Source of the DNA: an uncultured Bacilli bacterium
Lineage (GTDB): Bacteria; Bacillota_I; Bacilli_A; RF39; UBA660
Length of the DNA: 64,000 bases
Assembly (NCBI GenBank): GCA_934100165.1
Contig: CAKOPN010000004.1
Location: forward strand, 1 to 64,000
Reading direction: 5' to 3'
Shown here: positions 32,534 to 42,135 of the stretch, one piece after another
Layout: every line of letters begins with the position of its first letter
Position numbering within the stretch: position 1 is the stretch's first letter
Translations under genes and position numbers: made by a program
Notes under the pieces: model-generated
The model's database searches: none
What the model saw: only the letters and a program-made list of their open reading frames with translations
What the model was told of the DNA's origin: nothing

Positions 32534-35500
32534 ACTTAGTGATACAGGATCGATCGTTGCCCAGTTTGCTATAAGTGTTGCATTTTCATATCCCATTGTA
32601 AATGTTGTTCCATTTAAACTACTTCCTGCACCACTTAGTGTCCATCCCGCGAATACATAACCAGATCTTGTTGGGTTTGTTAACGTTGTTGTTGAACCAT
32701 ATTGAACACTTATAACTGTGTTACCTGTAGAGCCATTATATATTCCTCCATTTGGATTTATTGTTAAAGCATAATTATTTATCGACCAGTTTGCAGTTAT
32801 ATACAATGACTCAGTTCCTTGTGTATATATGGCTTGCTTGCTAGATTGATCAAAAGTTATGCTTGCTCCACCTAAATCTGTGGTTGTGCCTGTAAATGCA
32901 TTTGTTAATGTATATCCTGTTAATGTATATCCAGTCCTTCTTCTTTCTGTTATTACTTGCGTCTCACCATTTTTAGCATTTAGCATTATTAAATCATATG
33001 TTCCATCATTAACTCTATACCCACCATTTGAATTAACTATATCTGAATAATAGTCACTATGTTTGGGAAGGTATATTATCTTAGCTCCTTCTATGTGAGG
33101 AATATTGTTATTACACCACTCTATATCTGGTTCATTCCCTGAACCAAACATCTTGGTTAAATCAAGAAGAATTACACTATCTGAATAAAAATGTTGTTGT
33201 TTATTTGAAGAATTACTTGGTCCTATAGCTAGTACAATTTTTGAGTTAACACTTGGAGCTGTACTCATAATTGCTGCTTTATGCCATGAATTTAATCTAC
33301 CATCACTAATCTTAGTGGCTGTGTCACTCCAATGCTCTGTTGCATCATAATAAAATGAAAGATCTATATAACTTGTTCCTTTAACGTTATCATAATATTG
33401 ACCAAGGTCAATATTATAAATCCAATCTCTGGCATAATATACATCGTTAGGTACCGCTGAAATATCCATGATGCTTCCAGTATAAAAACTTGCATACTGC
33501 TGACTATGATAATTCAATAAAGATTTACCACCATTTCTCGCAAAATCAGTTGCTATTGATAAACCTTCTGTTAAATTTGTTTTTGTAGAAGTTGAAAGGT
33601 TATATTGATTTAATTCAAAACCACTATCTGGAAGTAAATTTACAACTACATATGCATTTAACTTTATCTCATCTTCGTATGCACTTATTCTATCACCGTT
33701 ATTTTTTTCTTCGGTTGATGGAGGTGTAATATTTATCCAGTTACTATAATCCCTTGCAACGAATGTTGTGTGACCACTATATGTTCTTTTGTCTGCCCAG
33801 TAGTGCCATATTGCTACTTCATCTAATTCATACTCTTGTCCTAAATCTATAGTAATACATCTATCCCTTGCAGTAGGCATAGTAGCCGTATAATTTTCAC
33901 TATTTATATCTCCATCAGTTATTCTAGATAGTGGATAATTATTGTCCGAAACTTGTGCACCTGTAACATTTTTACCTTTTGCTACGTTTATTCCGTTACT
34001 TATTGCTTGTATTTCTACCCAATGTGAATAATCATTAATAGTGTTAGCCCAGGCACAGTCAATTACATATCTTACTTTATCTAGTTTTGTATTTTTTCTC
34101 TCTGGTTTTTCTTTTGATATATATGTTATTTTAGCCTTTCCATTACCTTCATTTGTACCTTCTTCTATATTGCTATTTATAAAATATTTTCCAGAGTAAT
34201 GAAGCGTATTATTTGTTGGTGTTCTATCACTTGCTGATGTTATAGCATTCACTCCTGAATATCCAGATATAAATGATGAGCCACCACCAGATCCTGAATG
34301 CCACGTACTTCCACCACCACCGTAGTAGCCGCCACCTCCATATGAACCTCTATGGCCATCGGTATATGCTCCAAAATTTCCACCGTAACCAAATTCTCCG
34401 TTTGTTGCACCAGTTGCACCACTACCACCACTTGTTTGTGTTGCACCTCCACCATTGTATTTTACATTTCCTGTATTTTCAACACCTATGACTGCTAAGT
34501 GAGATATACCATCTATTCCATAAAGAGTCCCACCTATCCCAGCATTAGCACCACTATCATTATTGGTAACAGAACCACCTCCTGCTGCTACCATTATTCT
34601 TGAATTTAAACTTGTTGTTTCCAATATGTTATCGCCCTGTGTTAATCTTATATCTGTTGCACCACCACCATATTTTACTGCTCCAGTCGTATCAGTTCCA
34701 CCTGTTGGATTTGTTCCATTACCACCATTGTAACCATTTGTACCTCCAACTATAACATATAAGTTTGTGTTTTTTTTAAGTTCTATGATTCCGGTTGTAT
34801 AGCTACCCTTTCCACCATAATCTGATCCTTGAGCTCCCCATGCTTCAATTCTATAGTAACCATCCGTTGGAACAATATATGTTTGCTCATTTCCTGTGTA
34901 TTCAAAGTCTGTAATTTTATTGAATAGTGGAAGGTATAATTTGTTTGTTGCTTCTCCGATACTTTCTTTGCCATCACTTATATTTCCCGCTTTATCTCCT
35001 ATAGAATATACTAATAAATAATATTCTCCATTGTAAGGTGCAGTTACTTCAAATTCTTCTCCACTTATATAATTTGTCCATGTACATTCCTTTGCTTCTT
35101 CACTACTCGTTGATAAACAATATTTATAAATGTTGTCAGTTGATAGACCACTTCCACCATCTTCATCAGTTGCTGTTATTTTTAACTTAGCTGTTTTATT
35201 TTCTTGTGATATTATTTCCGCAGTCAATACTGGAGGGGTTGTATCTAGTGGAATAAATTCATACTTTATATCACAAACATTTTCGATGCTTTCTGTTAAA
35301 TCATTTGCAGCGTTATATTTAACATCTATTGCAAAATCTGATATTCCCGCCTCTATTATACTTCCTTTTGCAATGTTTGGTGTGCAACTTACGTTTGAAT
35401 TTGTATTTGATATTTCTATACTGGAGACGGTATACTTGGCACCAGTTGTATTAGTCATTTGAACTGTATATGTTATTGTTGAGTTTTTATTAGACAATGT

Positions 35501-35698
35501 TGAATATGTTTTTGTACCCTTCTTTGAATACTCTGGATTATATGTTTCATAGCCATCATTTTCAGCATTACTCATTTCTATTCTTGATATTCTTATATTT
35601 TCTTTTACACGTAAAAAGGCTTCGCCAGAAACGTTTAAATTTGTATTAAGCGCGGCGTAGCCTATTGAAATTAGTACTGTAAGTATTGTCAAAATCAC
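31892..35698 (-). CDS. Giant poly-G surface protein 1 (ALK-type glycine-rich, F5/8C-like, InlB repeat, glycine-rich tail), start out of frame
   Basis: The open frame from the internal GTG at 35698 encodes 1268 residues. It would add about 29 more from the ATG at 35786 if the frame were restored. After the membrane segment (ILTILTVLISIGYAALN) come a TasA/SipW-like beta region, an Ig-like domain and a PF12810-like glycine-rich domain (about 264-525). Next are a discoidin (F5/8 type C)-like domain (about 545-660), a carbohydrate-binding-like region ending in LTKMFGSGNEPDIEWC, InlB-type repeats (GYVFAGW) and the 213-residue glycine-rich tail. No start codon lies in frame between 35698 and the upstream stop, so as sequenced the gene encodes only a 20-residue peptide from its ATG. 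Confidence 0.8.
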   Translation of the reverse strand: MILTILTVLISIGYAALNTNLNVSGEAFLRVKENIRISRIEMSNAENDGYETYNPEYSKKGTKTYSTLSNKNSTITYTVQMTNTTGAKYTVSSIEISNTNSNVSCTPNIAKGSIIEAGISDFAIDVKYNAANDLTESIENVCDIKYEFIPLDTTPPVLTAEIISQENKTAKLKITATDEDGGSGLSTDNIYKYCLSTSSEEAKECTWTNYISGEEFEVTAPYNGEYYLLVYSIGDKAGNISDGKESIGEATNKLYLPLFNKITDFEYTGNEQTYIVPTDGYYRIEAWGAQGSDYGGKGSYTTGIIELKKNTNLYVIVGGTNGYNGGNGTNPTGGTDTTGAVKYGGGATDIRLTQGDNILETTSLNSRIMVAAGGGSVTNNDSGANAGIGGTLYGIDGISHLAVIGVENTGNVKYNGGGATQTSGGSGATGATNGEFGYGGNFGAYTDGHRGSYGGGGYYGGGGSTWHSGSGGGSSFISGYSGVNAITSASDRTPTNNTLHYSGKYFINSNIEEGTNEGNGKAKITYISKEKPERKNTKLDKVRYVIDCAWANTINDYSHWVEIQAISNGINVAKGKNVTGAQVSDNNYPLSRITDGDINSENYTATMPTARDRCITIDLGQEYELDEVAIWHYWADKRTYSGHTTFVARDYSNWINITPPSTEEKNNGDRISAYEDEIKLNAYVVVNLLPDSGFELNQYNLSTSTKTNLTEGLSIATDFARNGGKSLLNYHSQQYASFYTGSIMDISAVPNDVYYARDWIYNIDLGQYYDNVKGTSYIDLSFYYDATEHWSDTATKISDGRLNSWHKAAIMSTAPSVNSKIVLAIGPSNSSNKQQHFYSDSVILLDLTKMFGSGNEPDIEWCNNNIPHIEGAKIIYLPKHSDYYSDIVNSNGGYRVNDGTYDLIMLNAKNGETQVITERRRTGYTLTGYTLTNAFTGTTTDLGGASITFDQSSKQAIYTQGTESLYITANWSINNYALTINPNGGIYNGSTGNTVISVQYGSTTTLTNPTRSGYVFAGWTLSGAGSSLNGTTFTMGYENATLIANWATIDPVSLSYTGAAQYYTAPATGNYEITLYGAKGGNGGLGLCSGGSGGAGGNGGYVKATVRLTQGQTYTVWVGGKGKDSSYGDTQEGTGGLSDGVTGGTGVRVSGGGGGGGGSSYIALGSTVYLRANGGGGGGGGADGGWYRKSNGSTTCGGCKYRNMGAGGARGGNGGGGTAGGNGAANSCQASGSAGSAGTYYANTTYSTVTASGSTGTGNGTATIKYVP

Positions 35699-35736
35699 AA
35701 CAAAAACAGGGATTATTCCCTTTTTATTTAAAAGTA

Positions 35737-35746
35737 CCCCCCCCCC
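35737..35746 (-). repeat. G10 homopolymer in the 5' end of surface gene 1
   Basis: Ten C on the plus strand, G10 in the coding sense, between the ATG at 35786 and the body. With ten G and the present A7 run, translation from the ATG stops after 20 residues; nine G would read straight into VLLNKKGIIP and the membrane anchor. Confidence 0.95.
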
Positions 35747-35776
35747 AGGCCGTACGTATGTTCGTAGTGTTTTTAA

Positions 35777-35783
35777 TTTTTTT
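35777..35783 (-). repeat. A7 homopolymer directly after the surface gene 1 ATG
   Basis: Seven A in the coding sense immediately follow the ATG. With six A the product would start MKKLKTLRTYVRPGGG, closely matching MKTRRKMRTNVRPGGG of surface protein 2, so this run is an alternative site of the frame change. Confidence 0.85.
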
Positions 35784-35926
35784 CATATACATCAAACTCC
35801 TAATTTAGAACTTATAGTAATAAATACAAATAAATTATATTTTTCTTATTACTACTCTTATTTATAAGTATACAGCAAACTTAAAATTAAATAAATATAT
35901 GTTATGAAAAAATATTATCTGTTGAC

Positions 35927-35966
35927 AAAAAAATATCATACAATTTTTTTGCATGATATTTTTATA
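35927..35966 (-). terminator. Terminator after folD
   Basis: AAAATATCATGCAAA and TTGTATGATATTTTT form a long stem followed by T-rich sequence on the minus strand, just past folD. Confidence 0.8.
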
Positions 35967-35967
35967 C

Positions 35968-36807
35968 TTATTTATTTAATTTTAATTTATATGCCTTTAC
36001 AGTATTTTTACCTAAATTTGCCACAGTCATTTGTCCTACTCCTCCAGGAACAGGTGTTATGTAAGATACTTTGTCTTTGACATCTTCAAAATCAACATCT
36101 CCACAAAGCTTACCATTTTCATCTCTATTGATTCCAACATCAATTACAACAGCACCATCTTTTACATCACTTTCTTTAAACATTTTTGCTTTTCCTACTG
36201 CTGCTACTAAGATATCAGCATTTTTTGTATAAGCACTTAAATTCTTAGTCTTTGAATGACATACAGTAACTGTAGCATTTCTATTTAACATCAAAGATGC
36301 AAGTGGTTTACCAACTAGATCACTTCTTCCAACGATAACAACATGTTGACCTTCTATACCAATATTATAGTAATCAAGGATGTCAACGATTCCTTGAGCA
36401 GTACAAGGCACTAATGCTGAAGAATTGTTGTGGGCAAGCATTCCCATATTAACATCACAAAGTCCATCAACATCTTTTTCAGGAAGAACTCTATTTTGAA
36501 CCTTCTTTTCATCAATATGACTAGGAAGAGGCATTTGCACCATTAGTCCAGTTACCTCTTCATCATTATTCAATCTATCAATTACTTCTAGAAGTTCATC
36601 TTCTGTAACATTCTCATCTAAATGTAAATGTTTAAAGTTTATACCAACAGATTCTGCCATCTTTCTTTTATTATTTACATAAGTATTACTAGCATCAACA
36701 TTGCCTACTTGCACTACAGCAAGAGTTAACTTTCCTAGTTTTGCTAGTTCTTCTTTTAATTCTTCTAATACTTCTTGTTTTACCTTTTTACCATCTAAAA
36801 GTTCCAT
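35968..36807 (-). CDS. folD: Bifunctional methylene-THF dehydrogenase/cyclohydrolase
   Basis: 279 residues. FolD interconverts methylene-, methenyl- and formyl-tetrahydrofolate with NADP for purine and fMet-tRNA synthesis. The catalytic YVNNKRKMAESVG block (Tyr and Lys), VQMPLP, the dinucleotide loop GRSDLVGKPLASLML and the C-terminal PVPGGVGQMTVANL are all present. It is the last gene of the T-box-led operon, three bases after alaS. Confidence 0.96.
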   Translation of the reverse strand: MELLDGKKVKQEVLEELKEELAKLGKLTLAVVQVGNVDASNTYVNNKRKMAESVGINFKHLHLDENVTEDELLEVIDRLNNDEEVTGLMVQMPLPSHIDEKKVQNRVLPEKDVDGLCDVNMGMLAHNNSSALVPCTAQGIVDILDYYNIGIEGQHVVIVGRSDLVGKPLASLMLNRNATVTVCHSKTKNLSAYTKNADILVAAVGKAKMFKESDVKDGAVVIDVGINRDENGKLCGDVDFEDVKDKVSYITPVPGGVGQMTVANLGKNTVKAYKLKLNK

Positions 36808-36810
36808 GTT

Positions 36811-39510
36811 CTAAGCCCTTTCTACTTCTTCCTTTACCATAGCAAGGATTTCATCTAGGTTCTCTGTAGTAGTTCCACCACCTTGTGCAAAAGTATGACT
36901 TCCACCACCACCACCATTTGCCATAGATGATGCTTTTTTAACTATTAAACCTGCAACTGTTTTTGCATCTTTGTCACATTTACATAAGAAATTAACATTG
37001 TTTCCATTTACATTTGCAAAGAATACTAAAGATGAAGGTCCCATTTTGTTAACAAGTTTATCACATAAATCTTTAAGTACATTTATATCCATTCCTTCAA
37101 GACGCATAATGATACTATTAACACCATTTATTACTTCTTTATTATTTAAATATTCATCGATAGTAGAATCTGCTCTTTTAATTTTTTCTTCATTATAAGC
37201 TTTTTCTAAGTTCCTAACTTCTGTTTGAACATATTCAAGTTGATTCTTATTATAAATAATATCTTTATATGAAGATAATCCTTCTTGATCTAACGTTACA
37301 TCAAATGTTAAATCAATATTTTCTTTTTTAGCTTCTTCAAGTATATTGTGAGCCTTTTCAAGTTCTCTTTTGATGGCGTCAACATATTTTGCAACTGCTT
37401 CAGATATTAGAACTGGTACATAATCATTTGTACAAGCTTCTAAACGGTATAAATTGCTTCCTTTTGATTCTACTTTTAATATAGCAAATCTTTCAATTTC
37501 ATCAGTTGACTTAATATGTGTACCACCACAAAGCTCTATAGAAGTTCCTATTTTAACTACTCTTACGATATCTTTATATTTATCAGTAAATAGTGCCATA
37601 GCTCCCATCTTTTTAGCTTCTTCAAGAGGCATTTCCTTGATTTCTGATTCGATATGTTCATGAATTACTTCATTTACTTTATTTTCTACTCTTAAAATAT
37701 CATCTTCTGTAATTTTTCCTGTATAAGTAAAGTCAAATCTAAGTCTTTCATCATCAACATAACTTCCTGCTTGATGAATTAAAGATGATAAATTGTCTTG
37801 TAAAGCTTTTTGAATAATGTGAACCATACTGTGGTTTACTCTTATCTTAGCTCTTCTATCTTCTTTTATTTTTATCTTGCAGTAGTCACCAAGTTTAATA
37901 ACACCTTCTAATACTTCTACTAAATGTAAGTGTTGTCCATTTGGAGCTTTCTTAACATCTGTTACTTTTGCTTTGAAATTATCGCTCTTTGCTGCACCAA
38001 TGTCTGCAACTTGTCCACCACTTTCAGCATAGAAACAAGTTTGATCAAAGATAACGTAACCAGTATCTGTTATTTCATCTTGCATCTTTCCATCTTTGAA
38101 AAGTCCAATTACTTTAACTCCAGTTAACTCTGTATCATCATAAGTAAACTTACTTTCTTCTTTGAAGTTTAATAAAGCTTCATTTTGAATATTCATGTTT
38201 GCTTCTGTTTTTCTACTTTCTTTAGCAAGTTTTTTAGCCTCAACCATGTATTTTTCAAATTCTTCTTTATCTGTAGTCATACCTTCATCTTGTAAATATT
38301 CAAGAGTAAGTTCAAATGGGAATCCATAAGTATCATAAAGCTTAAATGCATCATAACCACTTATCTTTCCATCTTTTGACTCTTTCATTAGCTCTAGAAG
38401 TTTCTTTTCTCCTGCTCTTAAAGTTGTGTTGAATAAATTTTCTTCATTTAAAACTTGTGTCTTTACAAAACTTTTAGTCTCTTCTAGTTTTGGATATGAT
38501 TCTTTCATAATATCAACGACAGTGTCTACGATACGATACATGAATGGTTCATTTATGTTAAGCTTTCTTCCCATTCTAACGCTTCTTCTAAGTAGTCTTC
38601 TTAAAACGTATCCTCTGTTACTGTTTTCAAAAATTGCTCCATCTGATAGAGCCATTGTAATTGCTCTTATATGGTCAGCGATAACTTTAAATGCCATTTG
38701 TCCTTCATACTTAACACCAGATAGTTCTTCAATTTTTGCAATTATTGGTGTAAATAAATCAGTATCAAAGTTAGAATCAACATCTTGGAATATACAGCAC
38801 CATCTTTCAAGACCTGCTCCTGTATCTATATTCTTGTGAGGTAATTCTTTGTAGTTTTCTCTTGCAACACCTGGTTCACTATTATATTGACTAAATACGT
38901 TATTCCATATTTCAACATATCTTTCTTGATCTTCATCTTTTCTAAACTTTTCTAAAGCATCATGATTAGGATCATACTTTTCTCCTCTGTCAAAGAAAAT
39001 CTCTGAATCTGGTCCACATGGTCCACTTCCTATTTCCCAAAAGTTTTCATCTAGTCTTACAATGTGATCTTCTGGAAGCCCTAACTCTGTCCATCTGTTG
39101 TATGATTCTTCATCTTTTGTATATATAGTTACATATAGTAATTCTTTTGGAATTGCAAAATACTTTTCACTAGTTAAAAGTTCATATGCAAACCCTAAAG
39201 CTTCATATCTAAAGTAGTCTCCAACTGAAAAATTTCCCATCATTTCAAAGAATGTTTGATGGCGTTTAGTTACTCCAACATTTTCAATATCATTAGTTCT
39301 TATACATTTTTGAATACTTGTTAATCTTTTATTATCTGGTATTATTGTACCATCAAAATATTTTTTTAATGGTGTTACACCAGCATTTATAAAGAATAAG
39401 CTGTCATCACCTTCTGGTATTAGTGATGCACTTTCTATTATTGTGTGTCCTTTGCTTTCAAAAAAGCTTAGCCACATTCTTCTAATTTCGTTATGACTCA
39501 TGTATCTCAT
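36811..39510 (-). CDS. alaS: Alanyl-tRNA synthetase
   Basis: 899 residues. A class II aminoacylation domain (starting near MRRMW-like SHNEIRRMWLSFF) is followed by the editing domain, with NHSMVHIIQ and the CGGTHIKST zinc motif. The C-terminal C-Ala domain ends with a GGGGGSHTFAQGGG stretch. It begins three bases before cmk ends. The T-box leader upstream of the operon makes sense for this gene, since T-boxes sense uncharged cognate tRNA. Confidence 0.96.
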   Translation of the reverse strand: MRYMSHNEIRRMWLSFFESKGHTIIESASLIPEGDDSLFFINAGVTPLKKYFDGTIIPDNKRLTSIQKCIRTNDIENVGVTKRHQTFFEMMGNFSVGDYFRYEALGFAYELLTSEKYFAIPKELLYVTIYTKDEESYNRWTELGLPEDHIVRLDENFWEIGSGPCGPDSEIFFDRGEKYDPNHDALEKFRKDEDQERYVEIWNNVFSQYNSEPGVARENYKELPHKNIDTGAGLERWCCIFQDVDSNFDTDLFTPIIAKIEELSGVKYEGQMAFKVIADHIRAITMALSDGAIFENSNRGYVLRRLLRRSVRMGRKLNINEPFMYRIVDTVVDIMKESYPKLEETKSFVKTQVLNEENLFNTTLRAGEKKLLELMKESKDGKISGYDAFKLYDTYGFPFELTLEYLQDEGMTTDKEEFEKYMVEAKKLAKESRKTEANMNIQNEALLNFKEESKFTYDDTELTGVKVIGLFKDGKMQDEITDTGYVIFDQTCFYAESGGQVADIGAAKSDNFKAKVTDVKKAPNGQHLHLVEVLEGVIKLGDYCKIKIKEDRRAKIRVNHSMVHIIQKALQDNLSSLIHQAGSYVDDERLRFDFTYTGKITEDDILRVENKVNEVIHEHIESEIKEMPLEEAKKMGAMALFTDKYKDIVRVVKIGTSIELCGGTHIKSTDEIERFAILKVESKGSNLYRLEACTNDYVPVLISEAVAKYVDAIKRELEKAHNILEEAKKENIDLTFDVTLDQEGLSSYKDIIYNKNQLEYVQTEVRNLEKAYNEEKIKRADSTIDEYLNNKEVINGVNSIIMRLEGMDINVLKDLCDKLVNKMGPSSLVFFANVNGNNVNFLCKCDKDAKTVAGLIVKKASSMANGGGGGSHTFAQGGGTTTENLDEILAMVKEEVERA

Positions 39511-39513
39511 ATT

Positions 39514-40179
39514 TTACTTCCTCTTTTCGTATAAATTTTTTATATGTTCTATCGTCTGTTCGATATTCATGTTTGTTGTATCTACTAAAATAGCATCTTC
39601 TGCTTTTGTTAAAGGACTGTTTGCTCTTTTGGTATCTCTTTCATCACGTTCTTCTAACTCTTTTGCAACATCTTCAATAGATACATCTTTTCCCTTTTCT
39701 TTTAGCTCTAAATATCTTCTTTTTGTTCTCTCTTCACTAGATGCGGTCAAAAATATTTTTAGACTGGCATTTGGAAGTACTACCGTACCTATATCTCTAC
39801 CATCCATTATAACATTTTGGACATTCGCAAGACTTCTTTGAAGATCTACTAAAACTTCACGAACCTTTTTATAAGTACTTACAATAGATGCTGCTGTTCC
39901 AACTTTTTCTTCTCTTATTTGACTTGAAACATCTTCACCATTTAAAAATATTCTTTGTTCTTTATCAATATATTTGATATCAATGGAAATATCTTTAAGC
40001 ATGTTTACAACATCAGCTTCATTATTTAAATCTATATTTTTTCTAATGTTATATAGCCCTACCGCTCGGTACATTGCTCCTGTATCAATATAAATAAAAG
40101 ACAACTCTTTTGCTAATGCTTTAGCAAGTGTACTTTTACCTGTAGCGCTAGGCCCATCAATTGCTATTTGAAAACTCAT
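39514..40179 (-). CDS. cmk: Cytidylate kinase
   Basis: 221 residues. CMP/dCMP kinase with the P-loop GPSATGKST at residues 9-17, the YIDTGAMYRA substrate block, and the DGRDIGTVVLPNA and KRRYLEL regions. It overlaps the upstream kinase gene by four bases (ATGA) and precedes alaS by three bases. Nucleotide kinase genes under a T-box are unusual. Confidence 0.95.
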   Translation of the reverse strand: MSFQIAIDGPSATGKSTLAKALAKELSFIYIDTGAMYRAVGLYNIRKNIDLNNEADVVNMLKDISIDIKYIDKEQRIFLNGEDVSSQIREEKVGTAASIVSTYKKVREVLVDLQRSLANVQNVIMDGRDIGTVVLPNASLKIFLTASSEERTKRRYLELKEKGKDVSIEDVAKELEERDERDTKRANSPLTKAEDAILVDTTNMNIEQTIEHIKNLYEKRK

Positions 40180-40709
40180 AATGCCTCCTTCACTATTCTA
40201 TCTGCAGCTTTTAAAAGATTATCTAAACTTTCATTTTCTACAACATAGTCATAATCATATGGATTATCTAAATCTTTTTCTGTTAAATGATTATTTTGTT
40301 TTTCTGTTAAATTATTTTTGTAATTTTTTCTCTCCATCTTAATTATTTTTATATCTTTAAATCTTTCTTTCAAAAGATCAAATTCATAAATTAGTCTTCC
40401 ATCTGTAATTATACCTGTATCAAAGAAATTATCTAGTATTTTAATATCTTCTGTTAATCTGTCTACCAAAAAACTCTTCATTCCAAGTTTTTCTCTTATT
40501 ACTTCAATTCCAAGTGTTTGTAGTAGTTCTCTTGGCTTGGTTTTTTCTTCACCATTCCAATTAAAATATTCTTTGGCATAATTATAAAGTGGTGCAGTTA
40601 TTCTTAACATGCATACTTTTTTACCTTCCTCTTCAAACTTCTTTTTTAAAATATCTCCAAAGAAATTTTTACCACTATCTGCTTTACCACATATTAAATA
40701 AAGTTTCAT
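40176..40709 (-). CDS. P-loop kinase, deoxynucleoside monophosphate kinase-like
   Basis: 177 residues with an N-terminal LICGKADSGKNFFGD P-loop, a GKxxxGKN form seen in deoxynucleotide and phage-type dNMP kinases. Further features are a TDGRLIYEFDLL block in place of Walker B and an NHLTEKDLD segment that resembles the nucleotide-binding end of these kinases. The substrate cannot be fixed by eye; dephospho-CoA kinase is less likely given its motifs. It is the first gene after the T-box leader and overlaps cmk. Confidence 0.7.
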   Translation of the reverse strand: MKLYLICGKADSGKNFFGDILKKKFEEEGKKVCMLRITAPLYNYAKEYFNWNGEEKTKPRELLQTLGIEVIREKLGMKSFLVDRLTEDIKILDNFFDTGIITDGRLIYEFDLLKERFKDIKIIKMERKNYKNNLTEKQNNHLTEKDLDNPYDYDYVVENESLDNLLKAADRIVKEAL

Positions 40710-40726
40710 AAATCCTCCTTATATAG

Positions 40727-40865
40727 AAAAAGACCAAAAGCATAGGAGTGAATAAAATCACGGTACCATCCTACTTTGGTCTTAATTAGTTATATAGACT
40801 CCAAAGTAGCCTTTCTAATTCTCAAAGTACCTCTTTTCACCAGAGATGAGGCTCTCTATAACTTT
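40727..40865 (-). promoter_or_regulatory. T-box leader (tRNA-sensing riboswitch), probably alanine-specific
   Basis: On the minus strand the T-box sequence TAGGATGGTACCGTG (40773-40759) matches the canonical AGGGTGGNACCGCG antiterminator bulge. It is followed by a terminator whose arms AAGACCAAAG and CTTTTGGTCTT flank the antiterminator, then a T run. Stem I begins GTTATAGAGAG and closes with TATATAAC. A GCT triplet (alanine) occurs in AAAGGCTACTTTGG. alaS lies in the operon, so alanine tRNA is the likely ligand. A TATAAT at 40877-40872 fits a -10 box. Leader length is short for a T-box. Confidence 0.85.
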
Positions 40866-40901
40866 GAAATAATTATACTTCACTTTTTCATCGTCTATTT
40901 A

Positions 40902-42056
40902 TTATTTTTGAATTTTTTCAAATATTTCATATTTCTCATCAAAGAAATTAAATATTATCTTTATACATGATATCACAGGTGTTGATAAAAGCATACCTAT
41001 AATACCAAAAAAATGTCCAAATATCAATAGCCCAATAATAATTGTTACTGGATGAAGTTTCATTGTTTTACTCATTACTATTGGAGTTAACACGTAACTT
41101 TCCAAAAATTGTGAGATAACAACTGCTGCTAATGATAAAAATCCTACTAAAGGACTAATTGTGAATCCAACTGCTACTGCAGGTATTCCACCTATATATG
41201 GTCCGATATAAGGAATTATATTTGTAATTGCACAGATAAGTCCAAATACTATTGGAGCTTTTAATCCTGCTAGACTAAATCCTATTGACTGCACTGTAAA
41301 TAATATAAGTGTAACAAAAAGTGTTCCTTGTACGTAGCTTTTTAAAGCACTATCAAGTCTATCAGTTAAATCAATTATATCGTTATGAGCTCTTCTTGGA
41401 ATAAAATTAAGAAGTTGTTTTCTTATATTATTAAAGTCAAACATCATATAGAAACCTATTAAAAGTCCCAAAACGAATGTTATACCACCAGATATTATAT
41501 TTGATGCTAAGTCAACTAAGAATGATGGTAAGCCAATTGTTACGGCATTGCTCATTTCTTGGAAAGCTGAATAAATGTTTTCTTCTATTATAGAAAAATC
41601 ATAGTTATATAGATTTGTCAAATCACTAAATAAATTATCAAGCCAACTATTTACACTATCAATCATTTTAGGAAGTATACCAATTACATCTTGCACTTGA
41701 TTTGCAAAGGATGGAATTATGAGCCAAAATAGAAGAATAACTATAAACATAAAAGCTGTAAATACACCAATCGTGCTTATAGTCCTACTTGCACCTTTTT
41801 TCTCAAGAAAGCAAACTGCCGGATCCAAAATCCATGCTACTATAAGTCCTATAAATAATGGTGTCATTATCTTTAAAATAGTTAATATTCCACTTGTTAT
41901 TCCCCAGTCTCTTAAAATGTAAGTTGCTAAGAATACTAGTGATACTATTCCTAAAATAAAAAGAATTTTTAGAACATTTCTTCCTACTCTAATTAGTTCA
42001 TTTAAGGAAGTAACATCTAGCTCTTTATCTTTATCTTTTTTTCTAAAACTTAACAT
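40902..42056 (-). CDS. AI-2E-family membrane transporter (PF01594)
   Basis: 384 residues with about eight hydrophobic helices. The N-terminus is charged and cytosolic (SFRKKDKDKELD), and the middle has a large loop (VNSWLDNLFSDLTNLYNYDFS). The late stretch GLKAPIVFGLICAITNIIPYIGPYIGG is the hallmark of this family, which includes exporters of autoinducer and putative ion exchangers. The true cargo is unknown. It ends just upstream of the T-box leader with no terminator recognised between. Confidence 0.85.
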   Translation of the reverse strand: MLSFRKKDKDKELDVTSLNELIRVGRNVLKILFILGIVSLVFLATYILRDWGITSGILTILKIMTPLFIGLIVAWILDPAVCFLEKKGASRTISTIGVFTAFMFIVILLFWLIIPSFANQVQDVIGILPKMIDSVNSWLDNLFSDLTNLYNYDFSIIEENIYSAFQEMSNAVTIGLPSFLVDLASNIISGGITFVLGLLIGFYMMFDFNNIRKQLLNFIPRRAHNDIIDLTDRLDSALKSYVQGTLFVTLILFTVQSIGFSLAGLKAPIVFGLICAITNIIPYIGPYIGGIPAVAVGFTISPLVGFLSLAAVVISQFLESYVLTPIVMSKTMKLHPVTIIIGLLIFGHFFGIIGMLLSTPVISCIKIIFNFFDEKYEIFEKIQK

Positions 42057-42135
42057 TTTATCACCTTCTATATCAATTATAACAAACTTTATTTTATATA
42101 TACAAAAGAAAATACAAAAGTTTACACAAAATCTA

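Noticed and set aside
35737..35786. Pseudogene from a one-off frameshift
   Set aside because: The body is fully open over 1268 codons and the same offset is found at 62.5 kb next to homopolymers, so a switch or a homopolymer read error is more likely than decay.
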